From: JADFDG01 sp965232985
GTDB taxonomy: Bacteria > Pseudomonadota > Gammaproteobacteria > Pseudomonadales > JADFDG01
DNA length: 63,742 nt
NCBI GenBank assembly: GCA_965232985.1
Contig: CBDDRC010000049.1
Span: 1 to 63,742 of the forward strand
Reading direction: 5' to 3'
The position numbers were made by a program, and so were the translations under genes. Positions 9,414-17,663 of this stretch are shown here, piece by piece. Under the pieces are notes generated by a model. It had not been told where the DNA came from. It did not search any database and saw only the letters and a program-made list of their open reading frames with translations. Positions within the stretch are counted from its first letter, which is position 1, and the number at the start of each line of letters is the position of its first letter.

Positions 9414-10783
9414 TGGTGAATTCCGGCAGCAATTTCCAGATCGGCGATGCCGCGCTCAATGTAGTCGAGCAGTCGCTGCATGGACGGCAGGGTACGCCGA
9501 CAGGCGATGAACCCGAACTCCAGCGAACCGGCGTAACTGGTGAGCGTGATGTTCAATGCCATGCGATCGAGCACGATTGATACCGGATAGATGCCCTGCA
9601 GGCGCGCGCCGTTCCAGTACAGAGGATGCTTTGGCCCTGGCACGTTGGAGATGATGACATTGAAACTTTGCCATTTCGGATTAATGCCGGTGAGCAGGTT
9701 CAAACCTGCTGGAGCGAGCGTAAGCGCTGTGTAATTGATGATCTCCTCCGGGCTCATGCGTGCACAACGCTCCTTCGCTTCGCGCACCGAGTTAATCACC
9801 AACTCCATACGATGCGCCGGGTCGGCAATGTGGGTGCCAAGGTTGGCGAGAATCATCGCGATCTGGTTGCCGCCATCGCCGTCGTCGGAGCGCACCGACA
9901 TTGGCACCATGGCGATCAATGGCGCGTCCGGCAACGCGCGCTGGCTGATCAGGTAATCGCGCAGCGCCGAACCGCAAACCGCCAACACCACATCATTGAG
10001 CGTGCAGTGGAACTCTTTTGCAATTGCCCTGAAGCGCAGCGCAGGGTACGACTGCGCGGCGAAGCGCCGCGAGCCGGTGATGGCTTCATTGAGAATGCAG
10101 TGCGGCGCCTGGAACGCCGAGACATACGTTTCGTGCCGGCGTGATTTCTGCACGCTTTTGTAGACTTCGCGGACCACGCTCGGAATCGTGGCCAATTGCT
10201 TGCGGGCATCGAGGCCAATCTGCGCCAGCGTAATCACCGCATCCGCTGGCGACATCGGTTCGCGTTCGCGCTTGCGCGGCGCCTGCGCCCACACCGGTGC
10301 CAGATCGCGGGTGTGCGGATCCGGCGACAACGAACGCGCCATCAAGCGCATTGCCGCAATGCCATCGGCCACCGAGTGGTGAATCTTGCTGTACAGCGCA
10401 AAGCGGCGCTCGGAGAAGCCTTCAATCAGGTGCGCTTCCCACAGCGGCCGCTCGCGATCAAGCAGTGCCGAATGCTCAGCAGACACCAGCGACAACAGTT
10501 CGCGGATGCGGCCCGGATGCGGCAGTGCTTCGTGGCGGAAATGGTGGTCAAGATCGAACTGGCGATCCTCTTTCCAGAACGGACGACCAAACCGGGTGGC
10601 CAGGCGCTGGTTGAACGGCGCGGTTGGCGCGTTGTACGCGCGCAACATCTCGGCAAGTTCGCAGACATAACCATCCCCGGCGCCTTCGGGAAACTCGAAC
10701 AACTGCAAGCCGCCAACATGCATCGGCTGCTGACGGCGCTCCATGATCAGGAACAACTGGTCCGCAGGGCTAAGGGCTTTCAT
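9410..10783 (-). CDS. Wax ester synthase / diacylglycerol acyltransferase (WS/DGAT)
   Basis: WS/DGAT enzymes join fatty acyl-CoA to a fatty alcohol or diacylglycerol, making storage wax esters or triacylglycerol. The 457-residue protein has the catalytic HHSVADG (HHxxxDG) at residues 135-141, the N-terminal signature LSPADQLFLIME, a PLWEAHLIEG block before the active site, and NVPGPKHPLYWNG in the C-terminal half. Length fits the family. It lies 51 bases downstream of the MCE protein gene and overlaps the AI-2E family gene, so these genes look co-transcribed. Whether it makes wax esters or triacylglycerol cannot be read from the sequence. Confidence 0.93.
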   Translation of the reverse strand: MKALSPADQLFLIMERRQQPMHVGGLQLFEFPEGAGDGYVCELAEMLRAYNAPTAPFNQRLATRFGRPFWKEDRQFDLDHHFRHEALPHPGRIRELLSLVSAEHSALLDRERPLWEAHLIEGFSERRFALYSKIHHSVADGIAAMRLMARSLSPDPHTRDLAPVWAQAPRKREREPMSPADAVITLAQIGLDARKQLATIPSVVREVYKSVQKSRRHETYVSAFQAPHCILNEAITGSRRFAAQSYPALRFRAIAKEFHCTLNDVVLAVCGSALRDYLISQRALPDAPLIAMVPMSVRSDDGDGGNQIAMILANLGTHIADPAHRMELVINSVREAKERCARMSPEEIINYTALTLAPAGLNLLTGINPKWQSFNVIISNVPGPKHPLYWNGARLQGIYPVSIVLDRMALNITLTSYAGSLEFGFIACRRTLPSMQRLLDYIERGIADLEIAAGIHQ

Positions 10784-10834
10784 GACGACTCCGTTGATAC
10801 GTTTGGCGAATCAAATTCCTGGCCGGCGCAGTGT

Positions 10835-11788
10835 TCACGGCCCGGCACCCGGCGCCGCCTCCACCTGCACTGCATCGTCCGGCACCTTGCCACCTTTGAA
10901 CGGCCAGCGCTTGCCGGCACCGTCCATCAATTTGCGGCTATCGCGCACCGCAGCATCGGTATTGTCGAGCAGCCGGTTCACCTTGGGCACTGCCGTTTCA
11001 ATCGCCCTGCTTGCCGCTTCGGCGGTTTGCCGGGCGCTGGCTGTCGTTGCGTCGAATTGGGTCAGGCTGCGGTCAGTTCGTTCTGAAATCGCTGTCATCT
11101 GCTGCTCAAGCACAAGCAGCGTGCGGTCCGCGTTGTGCAGGGTGCGCTTGAGGTCGTCGCGTGCCAGCGCATCGACATCGGCGACCAGCCGATCGATACC
11201 CTTGCGCGTTGCGCGCAACTCAGTGGTCAACTTGCGCAACTCCGCCATCGTGCCGCGAAAATCGCCCTGCGGATCGTTCAGGTAATCAAGCAGTTGGGTC
11301 GAGCCATCAATCACCGGCAAGGCCCGCGCACGCAGATCGGCGGCAATGTCGGAGAGTGCGGGCGCGGGCTCGAACATCAACGCATCGCCGCCCTTGAGCG
11401 AGGCCAAGGCCGGATTGCCGCTTCTGACCGCAAGGTAGCTGTCGCCGATCAACCCTTCACGCGCCACCGATACCAGTGAGTCGGCCTTGATCCATTGCAG
11501 ATATTTGTCCTCGATCAGCATCCGCACATCGACGCGCGCAGCGCCGTTCAATTCAACACGGCTGACTTCGCCGATCTTGAAGCCGGACAGCTTCACCGCC
11601 ATGCCAGGCCGCAGGTCGGTACCCGTCGGCGCCTCGAGAAGAATTTCGCTCTTGGTCGCAAAATAGCCCTGCTGCCATGCCAGCAGCAACAGCAAGCCTG
11701 CGCTGGCCAACAAGCCCAGCAACACGAAGACGGCAACCTTGGCAGTGAGGCGCCGGAAGCGCGGGTCGGCATCGCGGAGCAAGGTCAC
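10835..11788 (-). CDS. MlaD-like MCE-domain lipid-transport protein
   Basis: MCE proteins form rings or tunnels that pass lipids between the inner membrane and the periplasm. The 317-residue product has one N-terminal membrane helix (about residues 17-42), an MCE domain (about 46-120, with GTDLRPGMAVKLSGFKIGEV and EGLIGDSYLAV), and a long helical C-terminal region (about 150-290) with heptad-like hydrophobics, followed by a Gly/Pro-rich end. The helical region fits the needle-forming extension of longer MCE proteins. Its start overlaps the stop of the ATPase-like gene by four bases. The order permease, ATPase-like, MCE protein is the usual mla/mce arrangement. Confidence 0.9.
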   Translation of the reverse strand: MTLLRDADPRFRRLTAKVAVFVLLGLLASAGLLLLLAWQQGYFATKSEILLEAPTGTDLRPGMAVKLSGFKIGEVSRVELNGAARVDVRMLIEDKYLQWIKADSLVSVAREGLIGDSYLAVRSGNPALASLKGGDALMFEPAPALSDIAADLRARALPVIDGSTQLLDYLNDPQGDFRGTMAELRKLTTELRATRKGIDRLVADVDALARDDLKRTLHNADRTLLVLEQQMTAISERTDRSLTQFDATTASARQTAEAASRAIETAVPKVNRLLDNTDAAVRDSRKLMDGAGKRWPFKGGKVPDDAVQVEAAPGAGP

Positions 11789-12345
11789 GGCACCTCGGCC
11801 TCGGCAGCAGAGAATGACAATGGCGTGAAACCCTCGGGCACCTCGCCAGCAACGACAAGCAGGACGGAACCGGCCAACTCCTCGGCAAGCAATTCACGCA
11901 ATAAGCGCCCCGCCGCACCGGCCGGCACAGCCCGCCCTTCGAGCAGGAGCAGTCTGGGGCGCGCCAATAACTGACGCAACCAGCCGAGCAGGCGCAGCTC
12001 ATCCCCGGCGAGCTGCGCCGGCTGCTGCGCCAGCAGCCGGACCACGCCGGGCTCGTCGTAACCGCAACGCAGACACCAGGACCGCATCCGTGCCTCCAGC
12101 GCCGGCAATGATGCCGGCATGTGCCATTGGGTCGCCAACAACACGTTCTCCCAGGCTGACAGGTTGCTCAACAAACCACCCGCTGCCGGCACCCAGCCAA
12201 CCGCTTCCGGGCCCAGCTGCCGCCGCGCCCCGGCCAGCAACTCATCGAGCGATGTCTCATCCAGCGCTGCATCCAGGGCGAACCAACCCGGACCTGGCAG
12301 GCGCAAAACCCGGTGCGCGTGGCTGATGTCGACTGGCCAGCTCAC
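11785..12345 (-). CDS. Degenerate MlaF-like ABC ATPase lacking nucleotide-binding motifs
   Basis: By position (between an MlaE-like and an MlaD-like gene) and by remnants of the fold this is the ATPase subunit of an MCE transporter. Recognisable pieces are VGWVPAAGGLLSNLSAWENV (Q-loop region), LAGDELRLLGWLRQLLARP (signature helix) and RLLLLEG (Walker B strand). The key residues are gone: only about 46 residues precede the Q-loop region and no Walker A appears in any frame, the signature reads LAGDE, Walker B lacks the Asp-Glu pair, and the switch His is absent (VVAGEVPEG). The 186-residue frame is intact. I chose the GTG at 12345, which overlaps the permease stop as GTGA. Loss of ATP hydrolysis is inferred from missing motifs. 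Confidence 0.75.
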   Translation of the reverse strand: MSWPVDISHAHRVLRLPGPGWFALDAALDETSLDELLAGARRQLGPEAVGWVPAAGGLLSNLSAWENVLLATQWHMPASLPALEARMRSWCLRCGYDEPGVVRLLAQQPAQLAGDELRLLGWLRQLLARPRLLLLEGRAVPAGAAGRLLRELLAEELAGSVLLVVAGEVPEGFTPLSFSAAEAEVP

Positions 12346-13055
12346 AGCGTCACCAGCAGCAGATCGAGGCTGAACACGCACGCCAGCGCGCGCACGACCG
12401 CACGCGAAGCGGCGATCGGCACGTCGGTGAACGATCTACCGGCCGCGAGCCCGGTATGGCAGGCCACCAGCGCGATCGTGATACCAAACAACAGGCTCTT
12501 CATGATGCACAGCAACATGATGCCAATGCTCATCGATTCGTCGATGGAGGCAAGCGCGGCGAACATGTGCGCCTGCGCGGCAAATGCACTGCCGGCAAGC
12601 ATGGCCGCGAACGCAAAATAGATCGTCAACAGCACGCTGCCGGTCGCCATGCCGGCAATGCGCGGGATCACCAGGTAATCGAGCGGCGGCACGCCAAGCC
12701 GCAAGAGCAGGCGCACCTCGCCGTTGACCTGCATGGTCGCCAGTTCGCTGGCCATCGCCGGCGCGCTGCGCGCCGCCACCAGAAAGGCCGTGAGCAAGGG
12801 CGCCAGTTCGTTCAGCGTGATGGTCAGCAGGATATCCATCGATTCTTTCGGGCTCTCGCCGAAAGAGCGCAATTGGTCGACGATGATGCCGGACACGGCA
12901 GCGCCAACCAGCAGCACCAGCGGCAGTGATTGCAGCCCGGAAAAATAAACCTGCTTGAGGTAAACGCGGCGTGTGGGTAAACGCTGCCACAACACATTCA
13001 CGCGCAACAACGAGAGCAGCATCTCGCGTAGGCGAAAAACGGGCGTGCGCTTCAT
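12342..13055 (-). CDS. MlaE-family ABC transporter permease
   Basis: The permease of an MCE-type lipid transporter, 237 residues with about five membrane segments. Family landmarks are LPLVLLVGAAVSGIIVDQL after an amphipathic N-terminal stretch, ELAPLLTAFLVAARSAPAMA (the conserved EL-P-x-LTA helix), ELATMQVNGEVRLLLRLGV (coupling helix) and a C-terminal helix pair. It is the first gene of the unit permease, ATPase-like, MCE protein, WS/DGAT, AI-2E-like, which starts 16 bases after purA ends on the same strand, so read-through from the purA operon is possible. Confidence 0.9.
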   Translation of the reverse strand: MKRTPVFRLREMLLSLLRVNVLWQRLPTRRVYLKQVYFSGLQSLPLVLLVGAAVSGIIVDQLRSFGESPKESMDILLTITLNELAPLLTAFLVAARSAPAMASELATMQVNGEVRLLLRLGVPPLDYLVIPRIAGMATGSVLLTIYFAFAAMLAGSAFAAQAHMFAALASIDESMSIGIMLLCIMKSLLFGITIALVACHTGLAAGRSFTDVPIAASRAVVRALACVFSLDLLLVTL

Positions 13056-13071
13056 GCCCGCGCCCTGTTCT

Positions 13072-14364
13072 TTAGTGGAACGGGTGGCGGAGGATAATCG
13101 TCTCCACCCGATCCGGCCCGGTGGAGATAATGTCGATCGGTGCGCCTACCGTTTCCTCCAGCCGCTTGATGTAGTTGCGCGCAGCGATCGGCAGATCCTC
13201 AAGACGTTTCGCGCCGACGGTCGATTGCTGCCAACCGGGCATGTCCTCGTAGATCGGTTCCAGGCCTTCGTAGCTGTCGGCATCGGTTGGCGACGCGGTG
13301 ACAATGCCATCGGCATTGCGATAGCCGGTGCAGATGCGCACGACATCAAGGCCATCAAGCACATCAAGTTTGGTCAGGCACAGGCCCGACACCGAGTTGA
13401 TCTCGATGGCGCGCCGCAAGGCAACCGCATCGAACCAGCCACAACGACGCGCCCGCCCGGTGGTGGAACCGAACTCGTGGCCGCGCGCCGCCAGATGCTT
13501 GCCGGTCCCGTCAAACAGTTCGGTCGGAAACGGACCACCGCCAACCCGCGTGGTGTAGGCCTTGGTGATGCCAAGCACATAATCGAGATACAGCGGGCCG
13601 AAACCGGAACCGGTGGAGGTGCCACCGGCGGTGGTGTTTGAGCTGGTGACGTAAGGATAGGTGCCATGATCGATGTCGAGCAGCGAACCCTGCGCGCCTT
13701 CGAACAGAATGTTTTCACCGCGCCGCCGGTAATCGTGGAGGATGCCGGTAACGTCGGCGATCATCGGTTTGAGTTGCTCGGCGATCAGCAGCGCATCGTC
13801 GAGCGTCTGCTGAAAGTCGACGGTCTCTACCTGGTAGTAATTCTTCAGCATGAAGTTGTGCAAATCCATCACGCCGGCCAGCTTCTCGGCAAAACGTTCG
13901 CGATGCAGCAAATCGCCCAGACGCACGCCGCGCCGCGCGGCCTTGTCTTCGTATGCCGGGCCAATGCCACGCCCGGTGGTACCGATTGCCGCCTTGCCGC
14001 GCGCCACTTCGCGCGCCTTGTCGAGCGCCGCATGATACGGAAGGATCAGCGTGCAGGCCGGCGACAGGCGCAGGCCCTCTCGCACCGGTACATTGTTTTG
14101 CTCCAGGCCAATGATCTCCTTCATCAAGGCATCCGGGGCGAGCACCACACCGTTGCCGATCAGGCAGGCAACTTCGCCGCGCAGAATGCCTGACGGAATC
14201 AGGTGCAAAACGGTTTTCTTGCCGTCGATCACCAGCGTATGGCCGGCATTGTGGCCACCCTGGAAACGCGCGACGCACTTCGCTTCGTCGGTCAGCAGAT
14301 CGACGATTTTGCCCTTGCCCTCGTCACCCCATTGAGTGCCGAGCACGACCACGTTCTTGCCCAT
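13072..14364 (-). CDS. purA: Adenylosuccinate synthetase
   Basis: PurA joins IMP and aspartate with GTP to form adenylosuccinate, the committed step to AMP. The 430-residue protein starts MGKNVVVLGTQWGDEGKGKI, the family P-loop and catalytic Asp, and contains GTTGRGIGPAYEDK, the block FEGAQGSLLDIDHGTYPYV and the nucleotide-binding TKLDVLDGLD near the C-terminus. The ATG at 14364 gives the standard N-terminus; upstream in-frame sequence is not conserved. It is the last gene of the nnr-purA superoperon, 77 bases after hisZ. Confidence 0.97.
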   Translation of the reverse strand: MGKNVVVLGTQWGDEGKGKIVDLLTDEAKCVARFQGGHNAGHTLVIDGKKTVLHLIPSGILRGEVACLIGNGVVLAPDALMKEIIGLEQNNVPVREGLRLSPACTLILPYHAALDKAREVARGKAAIGTTGRGIGPAYEDKAARRGVRLGDLLHRERFAEKLAGVMDLHNFMLKNYYQVETVDFQQTLDDALLIAEQLKPMIADVTGILHDYRRRGENILFEGAQGSLLDIDHGTYPYVTSSNTTAGGTSTGSGFGPLYLDYVLGITKAYTTRVGGGPFPTELFDGTGKHLAARGHEFGSTTGRARRCGWFDAVALRRAIEINSVSGLCLTKLDVLDGLDVVRICTGYRNADGIVTASPTDADSYEGLEPIYEDMPGWQQSTVGAKRLEDLPIAARNYIKRLEETVGAPIDIISTGPDRVETIILRHPFH

Positions 14365-14441
14365 AACCTGTTCTACCCGTATCGCCTTCGGAGCACGCCG
14401 AAGGACGAGTGTCGAATTCGCAACCCGATCATCACAGCGCC

Positions 14442-15626
14442 TCAGCGCGGCATGACATCCCAACCGTTGGTGCCATGCACCAGCACACGGTCACACTTCA
14501 ATTCATCCATGGCTATCGGCGCACCCGACAAGCCACATACCACCCGTTCGCCCGCAGCGCGCAGTTGCGCGATACGGACGGCGAGCGCGGCATCGTCGCT
14601 CGCGGGCGCAAAAATTCCGCGCGGCGGCGACACAAGTTCGCCAACCGCGATGTCGGCCAGCGTCTTCACATCGACACTGAAACCCGTCGCCGGACGTGGC
14701 CGGCCAAACACCGCGCCGACGCCATCGTAACGGCCACCTTTGGCGACGTCCTGGCTGCGGCCGGCCAGGTAGGCGGCGAACACACAGCCGCTGTGATAGC
14801 GGTATCCGCGTAACTCACACAGATCGAAACACAGCTCAATGTGCGGATAGCGCGCCCGGATGCGGTTGCCGATCGCGGCAAGATCGGCGATGGCGCGTGC
14901 CACCTCGGTGCCGGCACCTGCCAGCACCGCCTGCGCCCGCTCCAGCACGGCAGCATCGCCGGCCAGATCGACCAGCGCCCGCAGACGCGTGCGCGCACCG
15001 GCATCGGTGACGTGCGCCGCCAGGAATTCCTCAAGCTCAGGCACCGCCTTGCGCTGGAAAATATCGAACAATGCCTGTTCGTCGTTGCCGTCGAGCGACA
15101 GCCCGGCAACCAGCCCGCGATAAATGCCGACGTGGCCCAGATCAAGATGCACATCGCGGCACCCGACGATGGCCAGCGTCTCCAGCATCAGGCTGACGAT
15201 TTCGATATCCGCCTCAATGCCGGCATGGCCAAACAATTCGGCACCCGCCTGCAACGGCACACGCGAAGCAGCCATCCCGGCCGGGCGGGCGTGCAACACC
15301 GTCCCGGCGTAACAAAAACGCTGCGGGCCGGCGGCCTGCAACGCATGGGCATCGATACGGGCGACCTGTGGCGTGATGTCGGCACGGATGCCCATCGCCC
15401 GCCCGGAAAGCTGATCGGTCAGGGTGAAGGTTTGCAGCGACACATCCGGGCCGGCGCCGCACAGCAACGAATCGAGAAACTCGATCAGCGGCGGCATCAC
15501 CAGCTCATAACCCCAACTGCCGTACAGATCCAGCAGACGGCGGCGCAACGATTCCAGCACCCGCGCCCGCGACGGCAGTGCTTCCTCGACGCCGTCGGGC
15601 AGGAGCCAGCGATCAACCCGGGACAT
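14442..15626 (-). CDS. hisZ: ATP phosphoribosyltransferase regulatory subunit HisZ
   Basis: HisZ is a histidyl-tRNA-synthetase-like protein without synthetase activity that forms an octamer with the short form of HisG and gives it histidine feedback control. The 394-residue product has the class II core (PPLIEFLDSLL, then RADITPQVARIDAH with the motif 2 arginine, and GGRYDGVGAVFGRPRPATGF with motif 3). It lacks the C-terminal anticodon-binding domain expected of HisRS and ends shortly after motif 3. It lies between hflC and purA, as in many Gammaproteobacteria that use HisG-S. The short HisG itself is not in this window. Confidence 0.93.
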   Translation of the reverse strand: MSRVDRWLLPDGVEEALPSRARVLESLRRRLLDLYGSWGYELVMPPLIEFLDSLLCGAGPDVSLQTFTLTDQLSGRAMGIRADITPQVARIDAHALQAAGPQRFCYAGTVLHARPAGMAASRVPLQAGAELFGHAGIEADIEIVSLMLETLAIVGCRDVHLDLGHVGIYRGLVAGLSLDGNDEQALFDIFQRKAVPELEEFLAAHVTDAGARTRLRALVDLAGDAAVLERAQAVLAGAGTEVARAIADLAAIGNRIRARYPHIELCFDLCELRGYRYHSGCVFAAYLAGRSQDVAKGGRYDGVGAVFGRPRPATGFSVDVKTLADIAVGELVSPPRGIFAPASDDAALAVRIAQLRAAGERVVCGLSGAPIAMDELKCDRVLVHGTNGWDVMPR

Positions 15627-15639
15627 GGCGTTTCACCCG

Positions 15640-16500
15640 TCAGCGACCCTGCATCTGCCGGAAAAAGGCGTTGTCCGGCTGAATCACCATCACGTTCTCC
15701 GGGCCGGTGAACGATTCACGGTAGGCCAGCATGCTGCGCCAGAACTGGAAGAATTCCGGGTCCTTGCCGTAAGCCGCAGCGTAAATCGCTGCCGACTTGC
15801 CGTCGCCCTCGCCGCGCAACCGCTGGGACGCGCGGAATGCTTCGGCCAGCAACACTGTGCGCTGCTTTTCAGCCTCGGCGCGGATCTTCTCGGCTTCCTC
15901 CTTGCCTTCGGCGCGGTGCTCGCGGGCTTCACGCTGACGCTCGGTGCGCATGCGATCGAATACCGCGCCCACCGCGCTTTCCGGGTAATCGACTTTCTTG
16001 ACGCGAATATCCAGCACTTCGACGCCAAACTCCGTGCGCACAAGCGTGCCGACATCGGTTGTCAGTTCCGCCATCATCTCGTCGCGCGCGCCGGAAACCA
16101 CGTCGAGCAGCGTGCGCTGCGAAACTTTATTTTTCAGCCCGTCGATCACGCGCTGCACGAGCAGGTTCTGCGCACGCGCCATGTCCCCGCCATTGGTTGC
16201 GGTATAGAACTGCTGGTTGTCGACGATACGAAATACGACGTAGGCATCAACCACCAGGATCTTCGATTCCTTGGTGAGGTATTCCGTTGGCCGGGTATCC
16301 ATCACCTGCACCCGCGCATCAAAAAATACGACATTCTGCCAGGGCAGTTTGAAACCGAAGCCCGGCGGCAGATCCGGATTGCGAACCTGACCGAACTCGC
16401 GCAACAGCGCCCGCTCGGTCTCCGGGATGGTATAGGTGCACGTCCAGACGAGCAGCACGCCCGCCAGCAGGCCGATGATGGCCATCAATTTCCTGTCCAT
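15640..16500 (-). CDS. hflC: FtsH protease modulator HflC
   Basis: HflC is a membrane-anchored SPFH/band 7 protein that assembles with HflK into a periplasm-facing cage around FtsH and limits its proteolysis. The 286-residue product has one N-terminal membrane helix (about residues 6-24), an SPFH domain (about 25-190) and a long charged helix (AEGKEEAEKIRAEAEKQRTV) before the C-terminal segment. Its ATG overlaps the hflK stop by one base, so translation is coupled and equal expression is expected. Confidence 0.95.
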   Translation of the reverse strand: MDRKLMAIIGLLAGVLLVWTCTYTIPETERALLREFGQVRNPDLPPGFGFKLPWQNVVFFDARVQVMDTRPTEYLTKESKILVVDAYVVFRIVDNQQFYTATNGGDMARAQNLLVQRVIDGLKNKVSQRTLLDVVSGARDEMMAELTTDVGTLVRTEFGVEVLDIRVKKVDYPESAVGAVFDRMRTERQREAREHRAEGKEEAEKIRAEAEKQRTVLLAEAFRASQRLRGEGDGKSAAIYAAAYGKDPEFFQFWRSMLAYRESFTGPENVMVIQPDNAFFRQMQGR

Positions 16501-17663
16501 CAGCGGTTCTCCTCGCGACGTGCCCGCAGGCGTTCGGTGGCGTGTTCCGGCACAGTCGGTGCAACCGAAACCGGCGCAGAGTCGCCGGCTGCCGCTGCGG
16601 CAGCGGCAGCCGCTTCCGGCCGCAGCGCCGCAGCCTTGGCACCGAGCACCTGCTCAAGCGGCAGGTAGATCATGTTGTTACCCTTGGTGTCGAGCATGAC
16701 CTTGCTGCTCTTCGAATACACTTCCTGCATCGTTTCCAAATAGATGCGATCGCGCGTCACTTTCGGCGCCTTGCGATACTCCGCGTACAAGCTGTTGAAC
16801 CGGGAAGCATCGCCTTCGGCGCGCGCCACTTGCTCCTGCTTGTAGCCCTCGGCTTCCTGCAACATGCGCTGCGCCTTGCCGCGCGCTTCCGGCACGATGC
16901 CATTGGCGTAGGTTTTTGCTTCGTTGACGGTACGATCCTTGTCTTCTTTGGCGCGCACAACATCGACAAAGGCATCGCCGACGCTCTTCGGCGGCTGCGC
17001 CTCAATGATGTTCACCTGCGAGACGACCAGGCCGGTCTGGTACCTGTCGAGATAACCCTGCAGCCGCGGCTTCATGCCGATGGCAAGATTCGCGCGCCCC
17101 TCATTGATCACCTGATTGAGCGTCGAGTTGCCGACCACATGGCGCAACGCGCTCTCGGTGGAATGACGCAATACGTCTTCGGCATTGGCTACGCGCAACA
17201 CATAGGCACGCGAATCGCCGATGCGGTACTGGACTGCCAACTGGATGGCGACAATGTTCTGGTCGGCAGTAATCATTTCCGCCTGCAAGGGCAGGTTGAG
17301 CAGCTCGCCGGTATTCACACGGCGCACCTCATCGATCAACCATGGATACCAGTGCAGACCCGCGCCGGCAGTTTCGTAGTACTTGCCAAAACGCAGCACG
17401 ACACCTTCTTCGGCCTGATCGAACTTGTAGGTGCTCATGACCAGCCAGAGCACACCGAGAATCGCCAATACCGGCCCGACCAGCGAGCCGGTACCACCGC
17501 TTTGGTTACCACCGCCACCCTTGCCACCCTTCAAAAGGCCGCCGAACCAGTCGCTGGCCTTGCGCAGCAAGTCGTCGACTCCTTTCGGGCCACCGGTATT
17601 GCGGTCGCGATTTCCCCAGGGATCTTGCGGTTTACGGCCGCCTCCCGGTTCATTCCAAGCCAT
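16500..17663 (-). CDS. hflK: FtsH protease modulator HflK
   Basis: HflK is the partner of HflC in the FtsH cage. The 387-residue product has the typical Gly-rich cytoplasmic N-terminus (MAWNEPGGGRKPQDPWGN), a single membrane helix (about residues 62-82, VLAILGVLWLVMSTY), an SPFH domain and a long Ala/Glu-rich helix, then an Ala-rich tail. I chose the ATG at 17663 because GGGAGAA lies just upstream and the N-terminus fits the family. This start lies 14 bases inside the 3' end of hflX. Confidence 0.95.
   Translation of the reverse strand: MAWNEPGGGRKPQDPWGNRDRNTGGPKGVDDLLRKASDWFGGLLKGGKGGGGNQSGGTGSLVGPVLAILGVLWLVMSTYKFDQAEEGVVLRFGKYYETAGAGLHWYPWLIDEVRRVNTGELLNLPLQAEMITADQNIVAIQLAVQYRIGDSRAYVLRVANAEDVLRHSTESALRHVVGNSTLNQVINEGRANLAIGMKPRLQGYLDRYQTGLVVSQVNIIEAQPPKSVGDAFVDVVRAKEDKDRTVNEAKTYANGIVPEARGKAQRMLQEAEGYKQEQVARAEGDASRFNSLYAEYRKAPKVTRDRIYLETMQEVYSKSSKVMLDTKGNNMIYLPLEQVLGAKAAALRPEAAAAAAAAAGDSAPVSVAPTVPEHATERLRARREENR

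Noticed and set aside
12200..12345. Possible frameshift that hides a Walker A in the MlaF-like gene
   Set aside because: All three frames of the minus strand between the permease stop and the Q-loop region were read and none contains a GxxGxGK[ST]-type motif; the region is also too short.
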